NCBI GenBank assembly: GCA_031460455.1
Contig: JAVKTQ010000012.1
Location: 1 to 64,000, forward strand
Direction of reading: 5' to 3'
Length of the DNA: 64,000 nucleotides
Origin: Sporomusaceae bacterium
GTDB lineage: Bacteria > Bacillota > Negativicutes > Sporomusales > UBA7701
Positions 18,174 to 25,419 of the stretch are shown piece by piece. The notes under the pieces are model-generated. The model saw nothing but the letters and a program-made list of their open reading frames with translations, searched no databases and had not been told where the DNA came from. The position numbers were made by a program, and so were the translations under genes. The number at the start of each line of letters is the position of its first letter. The first letter of the stretch is position 1.

Positions 18174-19493
18174 TCAGGGGAATATGATTTCGACAATTCT
18201 GCTCGGGCGGCCCTTGGTCAGGACCCGTTTTCCGACTTCGGTACAGAACCCGTGAAGCGCCAGCTTGGACAGGATCCGGTTTATTGTTCGCGTCGTTACG
18301 CCTGCCAGGTCGGCCAGTTCAGCGGTGGTAAACCGTGTTTTTCCCTGATGCTCAAGGATGCTGTAAAGCCGGAATATCGTATTTATGCTGACGCCGGATT
18401 TTTCGGATATGGTAAAAAATTTTTTATCGATCTTTTCGCCGGTTTTTTCTTGGCGCTCATCGACGGTGTGGTGAATCGGGCCGACGATTTTGTTGCCGCC
18501 ATAGACGATGAACGCTTTATTGCCGCCAAGTTTGCTGGCTCTTTCCATGCCGAGACTGGCGCTTTGCCTGGCCTCTTGAGCCGTTTGGCCGTAGCCTATG
18601 CCGATGCTGACCGTGCTGGAGGTGTTTTTCTCTACGGTTTCCAGCAGCTCGATTTTTTCGAAGTTATCGGTTACGCTTTCCAATAGCTGCTTGGTGGAAA
18701 AGAGAAGGAACTCCCGCATGCCTACCTCAACCACCGCCGCCTGGATGCGCTGGGCGAACAGGTAGATTTGCCTGGCGATATTGGTTTTGTCGATAATATA
18801 CTGGTATTCATTTTCCCGCAGGAGCGAATACTCGCCCGGAGAGTCTGTCCGGACACAAAGGGTCACGATCTGGCTCTGCTGGCTTACCTGGATGAGATGA
18901 TTGAGCTGCATTTTGTTCAAGGTTTGGCGAATGATACTGGCAGTGGGGTCGACGCGAAAACAGGGGATGTTTTTGGCGGTAAGCCAGTTATGGACATTGG
19001 TAAAGCCGGTAATGCAGCAGGAGGCCTTATTACAGCGATAAAGCTGCTCGTGAAAGGCGCAGATATAGTCAAAATAATCGGCGTCGAACGGGTTCTTGCT
19101 GACGGTGTACACTTTGACCTCGTCTTTGGTGAAGCCGATTTCTTCGAGAATTTCGGACAGCTGGTCCACACTGTATAAATCGAAGCTGATTCGCCGGATA
19201 TCATACTTTCCCGCCAGGGCGATCTGCAGCAGCGTCCGGGCGAGAGCGCTGCCGCTGCGGGGGATGAACTCCCAGGGGATGGTCGGCTTAATCTGCTTTT
19301 CCGTATACGACATAATGGTCGCGCCGGCGAATAAAAGGGCGTTCAGATGCTCCTGGCGGCCGGCGATGAGCGTGGGTACATCGCTGTACTCACGGTACGG
19401 AAAAATCGTTGCCTCAATTTGATGAAAATCCCGCCCGATAATTTGGGTGATTTTCTCGACGACCGCCGGCGGTCCCACAATGCCAACTTTCAT
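18174..19493 (-). CDS. transcriptional regulator with GGDEF-like and winged HTH domains
   Basis: A 439-residue cytoplasmic protein. The N-terminal half (starting MKVGIVGPPAVVEKITQIIG) resembles a ligand-sensing alpha/beta domain. Residues about 285-345 (SIGIGYGQTAQEARQSASLG and GGNKAFIVYGG) are like the degenerate GGDEF/GTP-cyclohydrolase-III-type domain found in some Firmicutes regulators. Residues about 395-430 contain a helix-turn-helix (TAELADLAGVTTRTINRILS). It is divergent from the transporter at 19801, with 307 bp between them, so it probably controls that operon. The family is not well characterised and no ligand is predicted. Confidence 0.7.
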   Translation of the reverse strand: MKVGIVGPPAVVEKITQIIGRDFHQIEATIFPYREYSDVPTLIAGRQEHLNALLFAGATIMSYTEKQIKPTIPWEFIPRSGSALARTLLQIALAGKYDIRRISFDLYSVDQLSEILEEIGFTKDEVKVYTVSKNPFDADYFDYICAFHEQLYRCNKASCCITGFTNVHNWLTAKNIPCFRVDPTASIIRQTLNKMQLNHLIQVSQQSQIVTLCVRTDSPGEYSLLRENEYQYIIDKTNIARQIYLFAQRIQAAVVEVGMREFLLFSTKQLLESVTDNFEKIELLETVEKNTSSTVSIGIGYGQTAQEARQSASLGMERASKLGGNKAFIVYGGNKIVGPIHHTVDERQEKTGEKIDKKFFTISEKSGVSINTIFRLYSILEHQGKTRFTTAELADLAGVTTRTINRILSKLALHGFCTEVGKRVLTKGRPSRIVEIIFP

Positions 19494-19593
19494 GTTTGGA
19501 GCCCTCTTTCCCGGAAGTTTTTACAGTCGAATTAAGGACATATTAAAGTCAAAACCATAGCTATATAATAACATTAACCGAATAAAAGCCACA

Positions 19594-19638
19594 ATTCGAA
19601 AATCGATGTTGACAAATATTCGCGCGTTTGGTTGATAT
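19594..19638 (+). promoter_or_regulatory. sigmaA promoter with ATTCGAAAATCGA operator box
   Basis: TTGACA (19609-19614) and TGATAT (19633-19638), 18 bp apart, form a promoter for the transporter operon. The box ATTCGAAAATCGA (19594-19606) directly upstream is identical to the one before the second GRE gene (25374) and similar to one before the GntR gene (24625). The rest of the 307-bp divergent gap shows nothing else definite. Confidence 0.6.
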
Positions 19639-19800
19639 GGCAAGTTTACACCAGGAAGATAGGTGACCGGGCGTGATTAGGCGGGTAAAGAGGCGATGCA
19701 GCCACTATAGCTGAGGTATTCAGTTCTAGTGGCTATTTTTTCTAGGTGGGTAACCAGGAGATTATAGATTTTAAAGTTTATGAAGCAGGAGGGGTTGTCA

Positions 19801-21024
19801 ATGGAAACGGCAGTTAAGAAAATCAAAGAGCCCACCGGAAAGTATCTCGTTTTTATCCTTTTGTATGTTGGCTGGTGTATTTCGTATATTGACCGGGCCG
19901 CCATCAATATCGCCCTGGCCTCCATAGGCAAGGAGTTCAGCCTGAATCCTTCGGTAATGGGGATGGTTTTAAGCGTCTTTTTTGTAGGCTATGCGCTCAT
20001 GCAGCTGCCGGGAGGCTGGCTGGCCGACAGATTTGGCTCCAAGCGGATTATCGTCATTTCGCTGTTGGTATGGTCCGCGTTCACAGCCGTTACCGGCCTG
20101 GCGTGGTCGCTGACGGCGCTCATTGTCATTCGCCTCCTGTTCGGCCTTGGCGAAGGCGCTTTTCCCTGCGCCAGCCTGAAGGGCGTAGCCGAACATTTTC
20201 CGCGGAGCGAAAGGCCGAAAATGACCGCCGGCCTGTTATCCTCGAACTATGTGGGCAGCGCCATCGCACCGATGATTGTTGCGCCTCTCTTGATTTACCT
20301 CGGCTGGCGGCATATGTTCGGCGTAATCGGCATCGCCGGCGTCGCTTTTGTTCTGGTGTACTGGTTTGCAGTCCGGCCGGCTCAGGCCGAGGAAGTGCAG
20401 GAAAAGCCAGGCCAAACGGAAAAGGTTGGCCTCAGGGTACTGCTGAAGATGCCCCTGATGTGGCAGCTCGTTCTTGCCTGGTTCGGGCTGAGCCTTGTCA
20501 ACAAGGGGCTCGACTCCTGGATGCCTACCTACCTGTTGACGGTGCGCCATCTGGATCTGAAGGCTATCGGGCTATTAACGCCGCTGCCATTTATCGCCGC
20601 CGGAACTTCTACGGCTATTGGCGGATGGGTCATGGACCGCTTTTTCGACGGCCGGGAGAAGTATATGTTGATGTTCAGCGCTCTGCTAACCGCATTTTTC
20701 CTTTACTTCATGTACACGGCGGAAACCGTTTATATGGTTATCGGCTTTCAGTGTCTGGTTTATTTCTTCAAGTCCTTCGTGCTGGCGGCGGCGATGTCAT
20801 TGCCGACCAAGCTCCTCCCGGGCAAAGTGGTCGGTTCGGCCAGCGGCATGATAAATGTCGGCGGACAGTCGGCTGGCTTTATTTCACCGGTAATTATCGG
20901 CTTTATGATCAGTATCTTTGACGGCTCTTACGACGCGGCCTTCTGGTTCCTGATCGGGGCCGCCTGCCTGTCGGCTTTTGCCAGCATGACGATGAAAAGC
21001 GGTAAACACACCTATATAGACTGA
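19801..21024 (+). CDS. MFS transporter, anion:cation symporter type
   Basis: A 407-residue, 12-helix transporter of the ACS branch (hexuronate/galactonate/tartrate carriers), with YIDRAAINIALASIG and the loop ADRFGSKRII. The start at 19801 follows CAGGAGGGG; the ATG at 19780 precedes the ribosome site. It heads the operon with the NSAR-type enolases and M20 peptidase and probably imports an organic anion such as an N-acyl amino acid or peptide-like acid. Confidence 0.85.
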   Translation: METAVKKIKEPTGKYLVFILLYVGWCISYIDRAAINIALASIGKEFSLNPSVMGMVLSVFFVGYALMQLPGGWLADRFGSKRIIVISLLVWSAFTAVTGLAWSLTALIVIRLLFGLGEGAFPCASLKGVAEHFPRSERPKMTAGLLSSNYVGSAIAPMIVAPLLIYLGWRHMFGVIGIAGVAFVLVYWFAVRPAQAEEVQEKPGQTEKVGLRVLLKMPLMWQLVLAWFGLSLVNKGLDSWMPTYLLTVRHLDLKAIGLLTPLPFIAAGTSTAIGGWVMDRFFDGREKYMLMFSALLTAFFLYFMYTAETVYMVIGFQCLVYFFKSFVLAAAMSLPTKLLPGKVVGSASGMINVGGQSAGFISPVIIGFMISIFDGSYDAAFWFLIGAACLSAFASMTMKSGKHTYID

Positions 21025-21089
21025 TACGCGCTTGGTTATAAACGGGAGTTTGCGCGGAAGCGGCCTGAACTATGAAGGGGGAAGGTATT

Positions 21090-22202
21090 GTGAAAGTAAA
21101 TAAGATTGTTCTGCGGCGAATGAAAATGACGTTTAAAGCGCCTTTTGAAACCAGTTTCGGGGCTATGCACGAAAAACACTTCATCCTGGCGGCGTTGCAT
21201 ACGAAGGACCATGTCGGCTACGGCGACTGCCCCGCTTTCGCCGCTCCGTGGTATAACGAGGAAACCACCACCACGGCCTGGCATATCATTGAGGACTTCC
21301 TTATTCCGCTGCTTTTCAGCAAAGACGAAATCAATCACCCGGAAGAAATTCAGCAGCTTTTCGCCCAGATCCGCCGGAATAACATGGCTAAATCGGCTCT
21401 GGATTGCGCCCTGTGGGATCTGTACGCGAAGGAGCGGAATATTCCGCTGGCTAAGGCACTGGGCGGCACGCGCGACAAAGTTGAATCCGGCATCAGCATC
21501 GGGATTCAGGAAACTCCCGACGCTTTGCTGCGGGTTGTCGAGAAATTTATGGCCGAAGGCTATCAGCGGGTAAAGATCAAGATCAAACCCGGCAAAGACC
21601 TGAAATATCTCGAAGCCGTTCGCAAGCGTTTCGGCGACATCATGCTCATGGCTGACGCCAACTCCGCCTATACCCTGGACGACATTGACCTGTTCAAGGA
21701 AATGGACCAGCTTGACATGATCATGATCGAGCAGCCGCTGGCCCATGACGACATCGTCGACCACGCCAAGCTGCAGGCGATTATGAAGACCAGAATCTGC
21801 CTGGACGAAAGCATCCATTCGGTCGAAGACGCCCGCAAGGCGATTGAACTCGGCAGCACGAAAACTATCAATATCAAAGTCGCCCGCGTCGGTGGCCTGA
21901 CCCAGGCCAAGAAGGTTCACGACCTGTGCGAAGCCTACGGCATCCCGGTATGGTGCGGCGGTATGCTGGACTCGGGGCTGGCCAGGGCCCACAATATCGC
22001 CGTGGCATCGCTGCCCAACTACAAATTCCCCGGCGATCTGCCCGCCTCCGACCGTTACTGGCATCAGGACTTCATTACGCCGCCCATTACGATCGACAAC
22101 AAGGGCATGGTGGCGGTCCCCACGAAACCGGGCATAGGTTTTGACCTGATCCCGGAGCTGGTGGACGCCTTCACCTATGAGAAGAAGGAAATACTCAGGT
22201 AG
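21090..22202 (+). CDS. N-succinylamino-acid racemase/o-succinylbenzoate-synthase-type enolase (copy 1)
   Basis: A 370-residue enolase-superfamily protein of the muconate-lactonizing subgroup. Catalytic lysines are in KIKIKPG (K164 in the KxK motif) and NIKVARVGG (K263). Metal ligands are in MADANSAY, MIEQPLA and CLDESI. GGMLDSGLARAHNIAVASLP closely follows the NSAR/OSBS pattern. It starts from GTG at 21090 after GAAGGGGGAAGG. No menaquinone genes are nearby, so N-acyl-amino-acid racemisation is likelier than o-succinylbenzoate synthesis. Paired with M20 hydrolases it could convert N-acyl-D- to L-amino acids for deacylation. Confidence 0.82.
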   Translation: MKVNKIVLRRMKMTFKAPFETSFGAMHEKHFILAALHTKDHVGYGDCPAFAAPWYNEETTTTAWHIIEDFLIPLLFSKDEINHPEEIQQLFAQIRRNNMAKSALDCALWDLYAKERNIPLAKALGGTRDKVESGISIGIQETPDALLRVVEKFMAEGYQRVKIKIKPGKDLKYLEAVRKRFGDIMLMADANSAYTLDDIDLFKEMDQLDMIMIEQPLAHDDIVDHAKLQAIMKTRICLDESIHSVEDARKAIELGSTKTINIKVARVGGLTQAKKVHDLCEAYGIPVWCGGMLDSGLARAHNIAVASLPNYKFPGDLPASDRYWHQDFITPPITIDNKGMVAVPTKPGIGFDLIPELVDAFTYEKKEILR

Positions 22203-22253
22203 ATAAAGAGGCGCTTCCGGCCACGGCCGGGGAACTGCTGAGAGAGGGCTAGC

Positions 22254-23366
22254 ATGATAATTGACCGCATTGATATTATCAACGTAAAAACGCCGTTTAC
22301 CCATCCGTTCGAAACAAGCTTCACCCGCTTTGTCGAACGCGATGCCCTAATAGTCAAGGTATATTCGGAGGGGCTGGCCGGCTTCGGGGAGTGCAAGGCT
22401 TTTTTCGCGCCGCTTTATAACCCCGAAGATAACGGGACCTGCTTCCATATCATCAAAAACATGATTGCGCCGGCCATCCTCCACAAGGATATCGAGGGGC
22501 CGGAGGACTTCCTGCGCCAGGTGGCGTTTATCCGCGGCAACCGGCTGGCCATCGCCAGCGTTGAGAACGCGCTGTGGGAGCTGAGGGCGCAGCGGACGGG
22601 GAAATCGCTCAAGACGCTGCTGGGCGGCGCCCAGGATGAAGTCAAGGTCGGCGTCAGCCTAGGTATCGAAACTACCATCCCGGCGCTGCTGGCTAAAATC
22701 GAAAAGTACCTGGCTGAAGGATATCACCGGACCAAGATCAAAATTAAGCCAGGCTGGGATATCGAAGTGCTGCGGGAAATCCGCCGGCATTATCCGGATA
22801 TCACGCTGACGGTGGATGCCAATTCGGACTATACGCTGGACGATATCGACCTTTTCCGGGCGATGGACGACCTGAACCTTCAGTATATCGAGCAGCCGCT
22901 GGCCGAGGACGATATTATCGACCACGCGGTGCTGCAGAAGGCTATCAAAACGCCGATCTGCCTTGACGAGAGCATCGTTTCCGTCGCTACTGCCAGGCAT
23001 GCCATCGAGCTTGGAAGCTGCAAGATAATCAACATCAAGTCCAGCCGCTGCGGCGGTTTGTGCGAATCGGTCAAGATTCACGACCTGTGCATGGAGCATA
23101 ACGTGCCGGTCTGGGTCGGCGGCATGACCGAGCTGGGCATCGGCCGGGTGCAGAATATCTCTTTCGCCAGCTTGCCTAACTTCGGGGCCCTGGCCCATGA
23201 TATCGCGGCAAGCAAACGGTATTTTACCGAGGATATTACGCTGCCGGCGGTCGATATTACTTCCCGCTGCACGCTCATCGTGCCCGACGAAACCAACGGG
23301 GTACGGTATGCGGTGGATGAGAAGGCGCTGGAGCGGATGATGGTCAGCCGCGAAGTGATAAAGTAG
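22254..23366 (+). CDS. NSAR/OSBS-type enolase (copy 2)
   Basis: A 370-residue paralogue of the preceding gene with the same length and layout: KIKIKPGWD (KxK lysine), TVDANSDYTLDD, YIEQPLAEDDI, CLDESI and NIKSSRCGGL (second lysine). The substrate-specificity region differs (GGMTELGIGRVQNISFASLP). Two diverged copies in one operon suggest two related substrates or two steps, not dosage. The ribosome site GAGAGGG lies before the ATG. Confidence 0.82.
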   Translation: MIIDRIDIINVKTPFTHPFETSFTRFVERDALIVKVYSEGLAGFGECKAFFAPLYNPEDNGTCFHIIKNMIAPAILHKDIEGPEDFLRQVAFIRGNRLAIASVENALWELRAQRTGKSLKTLLGGAQDEVKVGVSLGIETTIPALLAKIEKYLAEGYHRTKIKIKPGWDIEVLREIRRHYPDITLTVDANSDYTLDDIDLFRAMDDLNLQYIEQPLAEDDIIDHAVLQKAIKTPICLDESIVSVATARHAIELGSCKIINIKSSRCGGLCESVKIHDLCMEHNVPVWVGGMTELGIGRVQNISFASLPNFGALAHDIAASKRYFTEDITLPAVDITSRCTLIVPDETNGVRYAVDEKALERMMVSREVIK

Positions 23367-23397
23367 CCGGCTAAGATTTTTTGGTAGCGGAAAGGAT

Positions 23398-24564
23398 GTG
23401 GCCTACTTGAAAGAAAAAGCGTTTCGCTTTATTGATGACCACCGGGAAGAGATGCTGGCCTTATGGCGCGACTTGGTCAACCGGGACAGCGGGTCGGCTG
23501 ACAAAGCCGGAGTGGATGAGCTCCAAAGCCGTATCGGCGGTATTCTGGCAGCGGAAGGCGCCGGCGTCCGCACGGTAAATTTCGAACAGGCCGGCAATAT
23601 GCTTATTGCCGAGATCGGCAGCGACCGCGCCAAGCCGGCGGTGATTTTTCTCGGACATATCGATACGGTGTTTAAGGCTGGCACTGCCAATGCGCGGCCG
23701 TTTACCATTCGCGAAGGCAAAGCTTACGGTCCGGGGGCCCTCGACATGAAAGGCGGTGTGGTGGCTTTTCTGTATGCCATTAAAGCTTTGAACGCGGCGG
23801 GCTTTTCCGAGCGGCCGATAAAGGTGCTGCTGGCCGGCGACGAAGAAACCGGGCACGCCAATTCGAATGCGCCCGAGCTGTTTATCGCCGAGGCCGCCGG
23901 CGCGGCAGCGGCCTTTAACTGCGAGACCGGCTTCACCGACGACGCCATTGTCGTCGGCCGCAAAGGCGTGGCCCAGTTCGAAATGGAAGCGCGGGGCGTG
24001 GCCGCCCATGTGGGTAATGACCCGGAGAACGGCCGCAGCGCTATTGTCGAGATTGCCCATAAGCTACTGGCGATAGAAAAGCTCACCGACTGGCAGGAAG
24101 GCACCACGTTCAATGTTGGGGTCATCGAAGGCGGCACCGTGGTCAACGCCACCCCCGACTACGCCAGGATCAAAATCGACGTCCGCTTTGTCGACGAAAG
24201 CGCCGTCGCCAAGTTTACCAGCCTGCTGGAAGCTATCGCCGCGCAAACTTACGTGCCGGGAACGACGACGACTCTTAGGAAGGGCGCCTGCTTCCAGACC
24301 ATGAAGACCACCGACGGCGTCAAGCGCCTTTTTGCGCTTGTCAAGGAGACCTATGCCGAGAACAGTTTCGGACTGCCGTACGAGAAGACAGTGGGTGGCG
24401 GCTCGGATTCGGCCTATACGGTGGCGGCCGGTGTACCTACCGTCTGCGCCATGGGCGTTAAGGGCGGGCGAAACCACAGTACCGATGAATACGCGGTGGT
24501 CGATACGCTGTTCGAACGGGCCAAGCTGCTGGTCGCCTGTGTGCTGAATCTGAAAAGCTGGTGA
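23398..24564 (+). CDS. M20 family metallopeptidase/deacylase (copy 1)
   Basis: A 388-residue M20 hydrolase of the carboxypeptidase G2/ArgE/DapE class. Zinc and catalytic residues sit in FLGHIDTV, GPGALDMKGG, GDEETG, NCETGF and GGRNHS; the dimerisation domain begins near EARGVAAHVGNDPENG. It would cleave an acyl or peptide bond, for example an N-succinyl-L-amino acid made by the adjacent racemase. The GTG start at 23398 gives the same N-terminus length as copy 2 at 28771. It is the last gene before the GntR regulator. Confidence 0.87.
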   Translation: MAYLKEKAFRFIDDHREEMLALWRDLVNRDSGSADKAGVDELQSRIGGILAAEGAGVRTVNFEQAGNMLIAEIGSDRAKPAVIFLGHIDTVFKAGTANARPFTIREGKAYGPGALDMKGGVVAFLYAIKALNAAGFSERPIKVLLAGDEETGHANSNAPELFIAEAAGAAAAFNCETGFTDDAIVVGRKGVAQFEMEARGVAAHVGNDPENGRSAIVEIAHKLLAIEKLTDWQEGTTFNVGVIEGGTVVNATPDYARIKIDVRFVDESAVAKFTSLLEAIAAQTYVPGTTTTLRKGACFQTMKTTDGVKRLFALVKETYAENSFGLPYEKTVGGGSDSAYTVAAGVPTVCAMGVKGGRNHSTDEYAVVDTLFERAKLLVACVLNLKSW

Positions 24565-24616
24565 GCGGGCTTTAAAATGCCGGTAATTGTTGCAAAGCAA
24601 AGAGTTATTGCGTGTG

Positions 24617-24634
24617 TTGTATACAATCGAAAAT
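24617..24634 (+). promoter_or_regulatory. operator-like palindrome upstream of gntR
   Basis: TTGTATACAA is a perfect palindrome of the kind bound by FCD-type GntR regulators, and it runs into AATCGAAAAT, which resembles the boxes at 19594 and 25374. It is about 40 bp upstream of the gntR start and suggests autoregulation. Confidence 0.55.
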
Positions 24635-24662
24635 TTGCTGGCTGCAATGAAGCCGATGAATG

Positions 24663-24668
24663 TATAAT
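24663..24668 (+). promoter_or_regulatory. -10 element giving a probable leaderless gntR mRNA
   Basis: TATAAT lies six bases before the ATG at 24675, and no Shine-Dalgarno sequence exists between them. Transcription would start at or beside the start codon. The -35 region is poor. Confidence 0.45.
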
Positions 24669-24674
24669 TAAGTT

Positions 24675-25340
24675 ATGAAAAACTTCAATCAGCAGATTCA
24701 TAAAAAAATACCCTATCGTACGCTGCCGGGTATGATTGCCAACATCCTGCGGGAGGAAATTGTATCCGGGGCCCTGGGCGGCGGGCTCCAACTAAAGCAG
24801 GAAGAGCTCGCCACGAAGTACGGCGTGAGCCTGAGCGTCCTGCGGGAAGCGCTGAAGAGCCTTGAGGCCGAAGGGCTGGTGGTCTTCTTTCCTAACCGAG
24901 GGGCGATCGTCAGCGAGTTATCGGCGGCAGAAGCCAGGGAAATCTTCGATATCAGGCTGTATCTGGAGCTGGGGGCGCTGGAGCTGTCGATTCCCAACCT
25001 GACCGCCGACGACCTCGCTGAGGCCGAAGGGCTGCTAAGGCAGGCCGACACCGAGGATGGCGGCCTGCGCCTGGGCGAACTCAACTGGCAGTTTCACGAA
25101 ACCCTTTACCGGGCCTCGAACCGGCCAAAGCTTTTATCGCTTATCCAGAACATGCACAACAACGTCGAACGCTATATGCGTCTTTATCTGTCGATCCTGA
25201 ACTACCGGGCGAAATCGCAGGAGGAGCACCGCCGGCTGCTTGATGCCTGTTCAAGGAGGGACGTCAAGGCGGCCCAGGAACTGCTGCGCCGACATATGGC
25301 GGAGGCGAGCGCCCTGTTGAGCGGTTACCTGAGCCGGTAG
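24675..25340 (+). CDS. GntR-family (FCD) transcriptional regulator
   Basis: A 221-residue regulator. Residues about 20-85 form the winged helix (IVSGALGGGLQLKQEELATK, then LREALKSLEAEGLVVF). Residues about 95-215 are the all-helical FCD ligand domain, with metal/effector residues in NWQFHETLY and EEHRRLLDA. FCD regulators sense carboxylic acids. Boxes upstream of this gene, of the transporter (19594) and of the GRE (25374) outline its likely regulon. The mRNA appears to be leaderless. Confidence 0.88.
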   Translation: MKNFNQQIHKKIPYRTLPGMIANILREEIVSGALGGGLQLKQEELATKYGVSLSVLREALKSLEAEGLVVFFPNRGAIVSELSAAEAREIFDIRLYLELGALELSIPNLTADDLAEAEGLLRQADTEDGGLRLGELNWQFHETLYRASNRPKLLSLIQNMHNNVERYMRLYLSILNYRAKSQEEHRRLLDACSRRDVKAAQELLRRHMAEASALLSGYLSR

Positions 25341-25367
25341 GCCCGCCGCCACAGGGGTAATTATCCG

Positions 25368-25395
25368 GTATACATTCGAAAATCGAAAATATCGC
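25368..25395 (+). promoter_or_regulatory. operator-like box upstream of the second GRE
   Basis: GGTATACATTCGAAAATCGA combines a GTATAC core like that before gntR with the ATTCGAAAATCGA box seen before the transporter at 19594. It lies 35-50 bp before the GRE start. Confidence 0.5.
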
Positions 25396-25419
25396 CAGCG
25401 AAAGAGGGTTATTAGTATT

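Noticed and set aside
21090-23366. o-succinylbenzoate synthase of menaquinone synthesis
   Set aside because: No other menaquinone genes nearby, two diverged copies, and M20 hydrolases in the same operon favour acyl-amino-acid chemistry.
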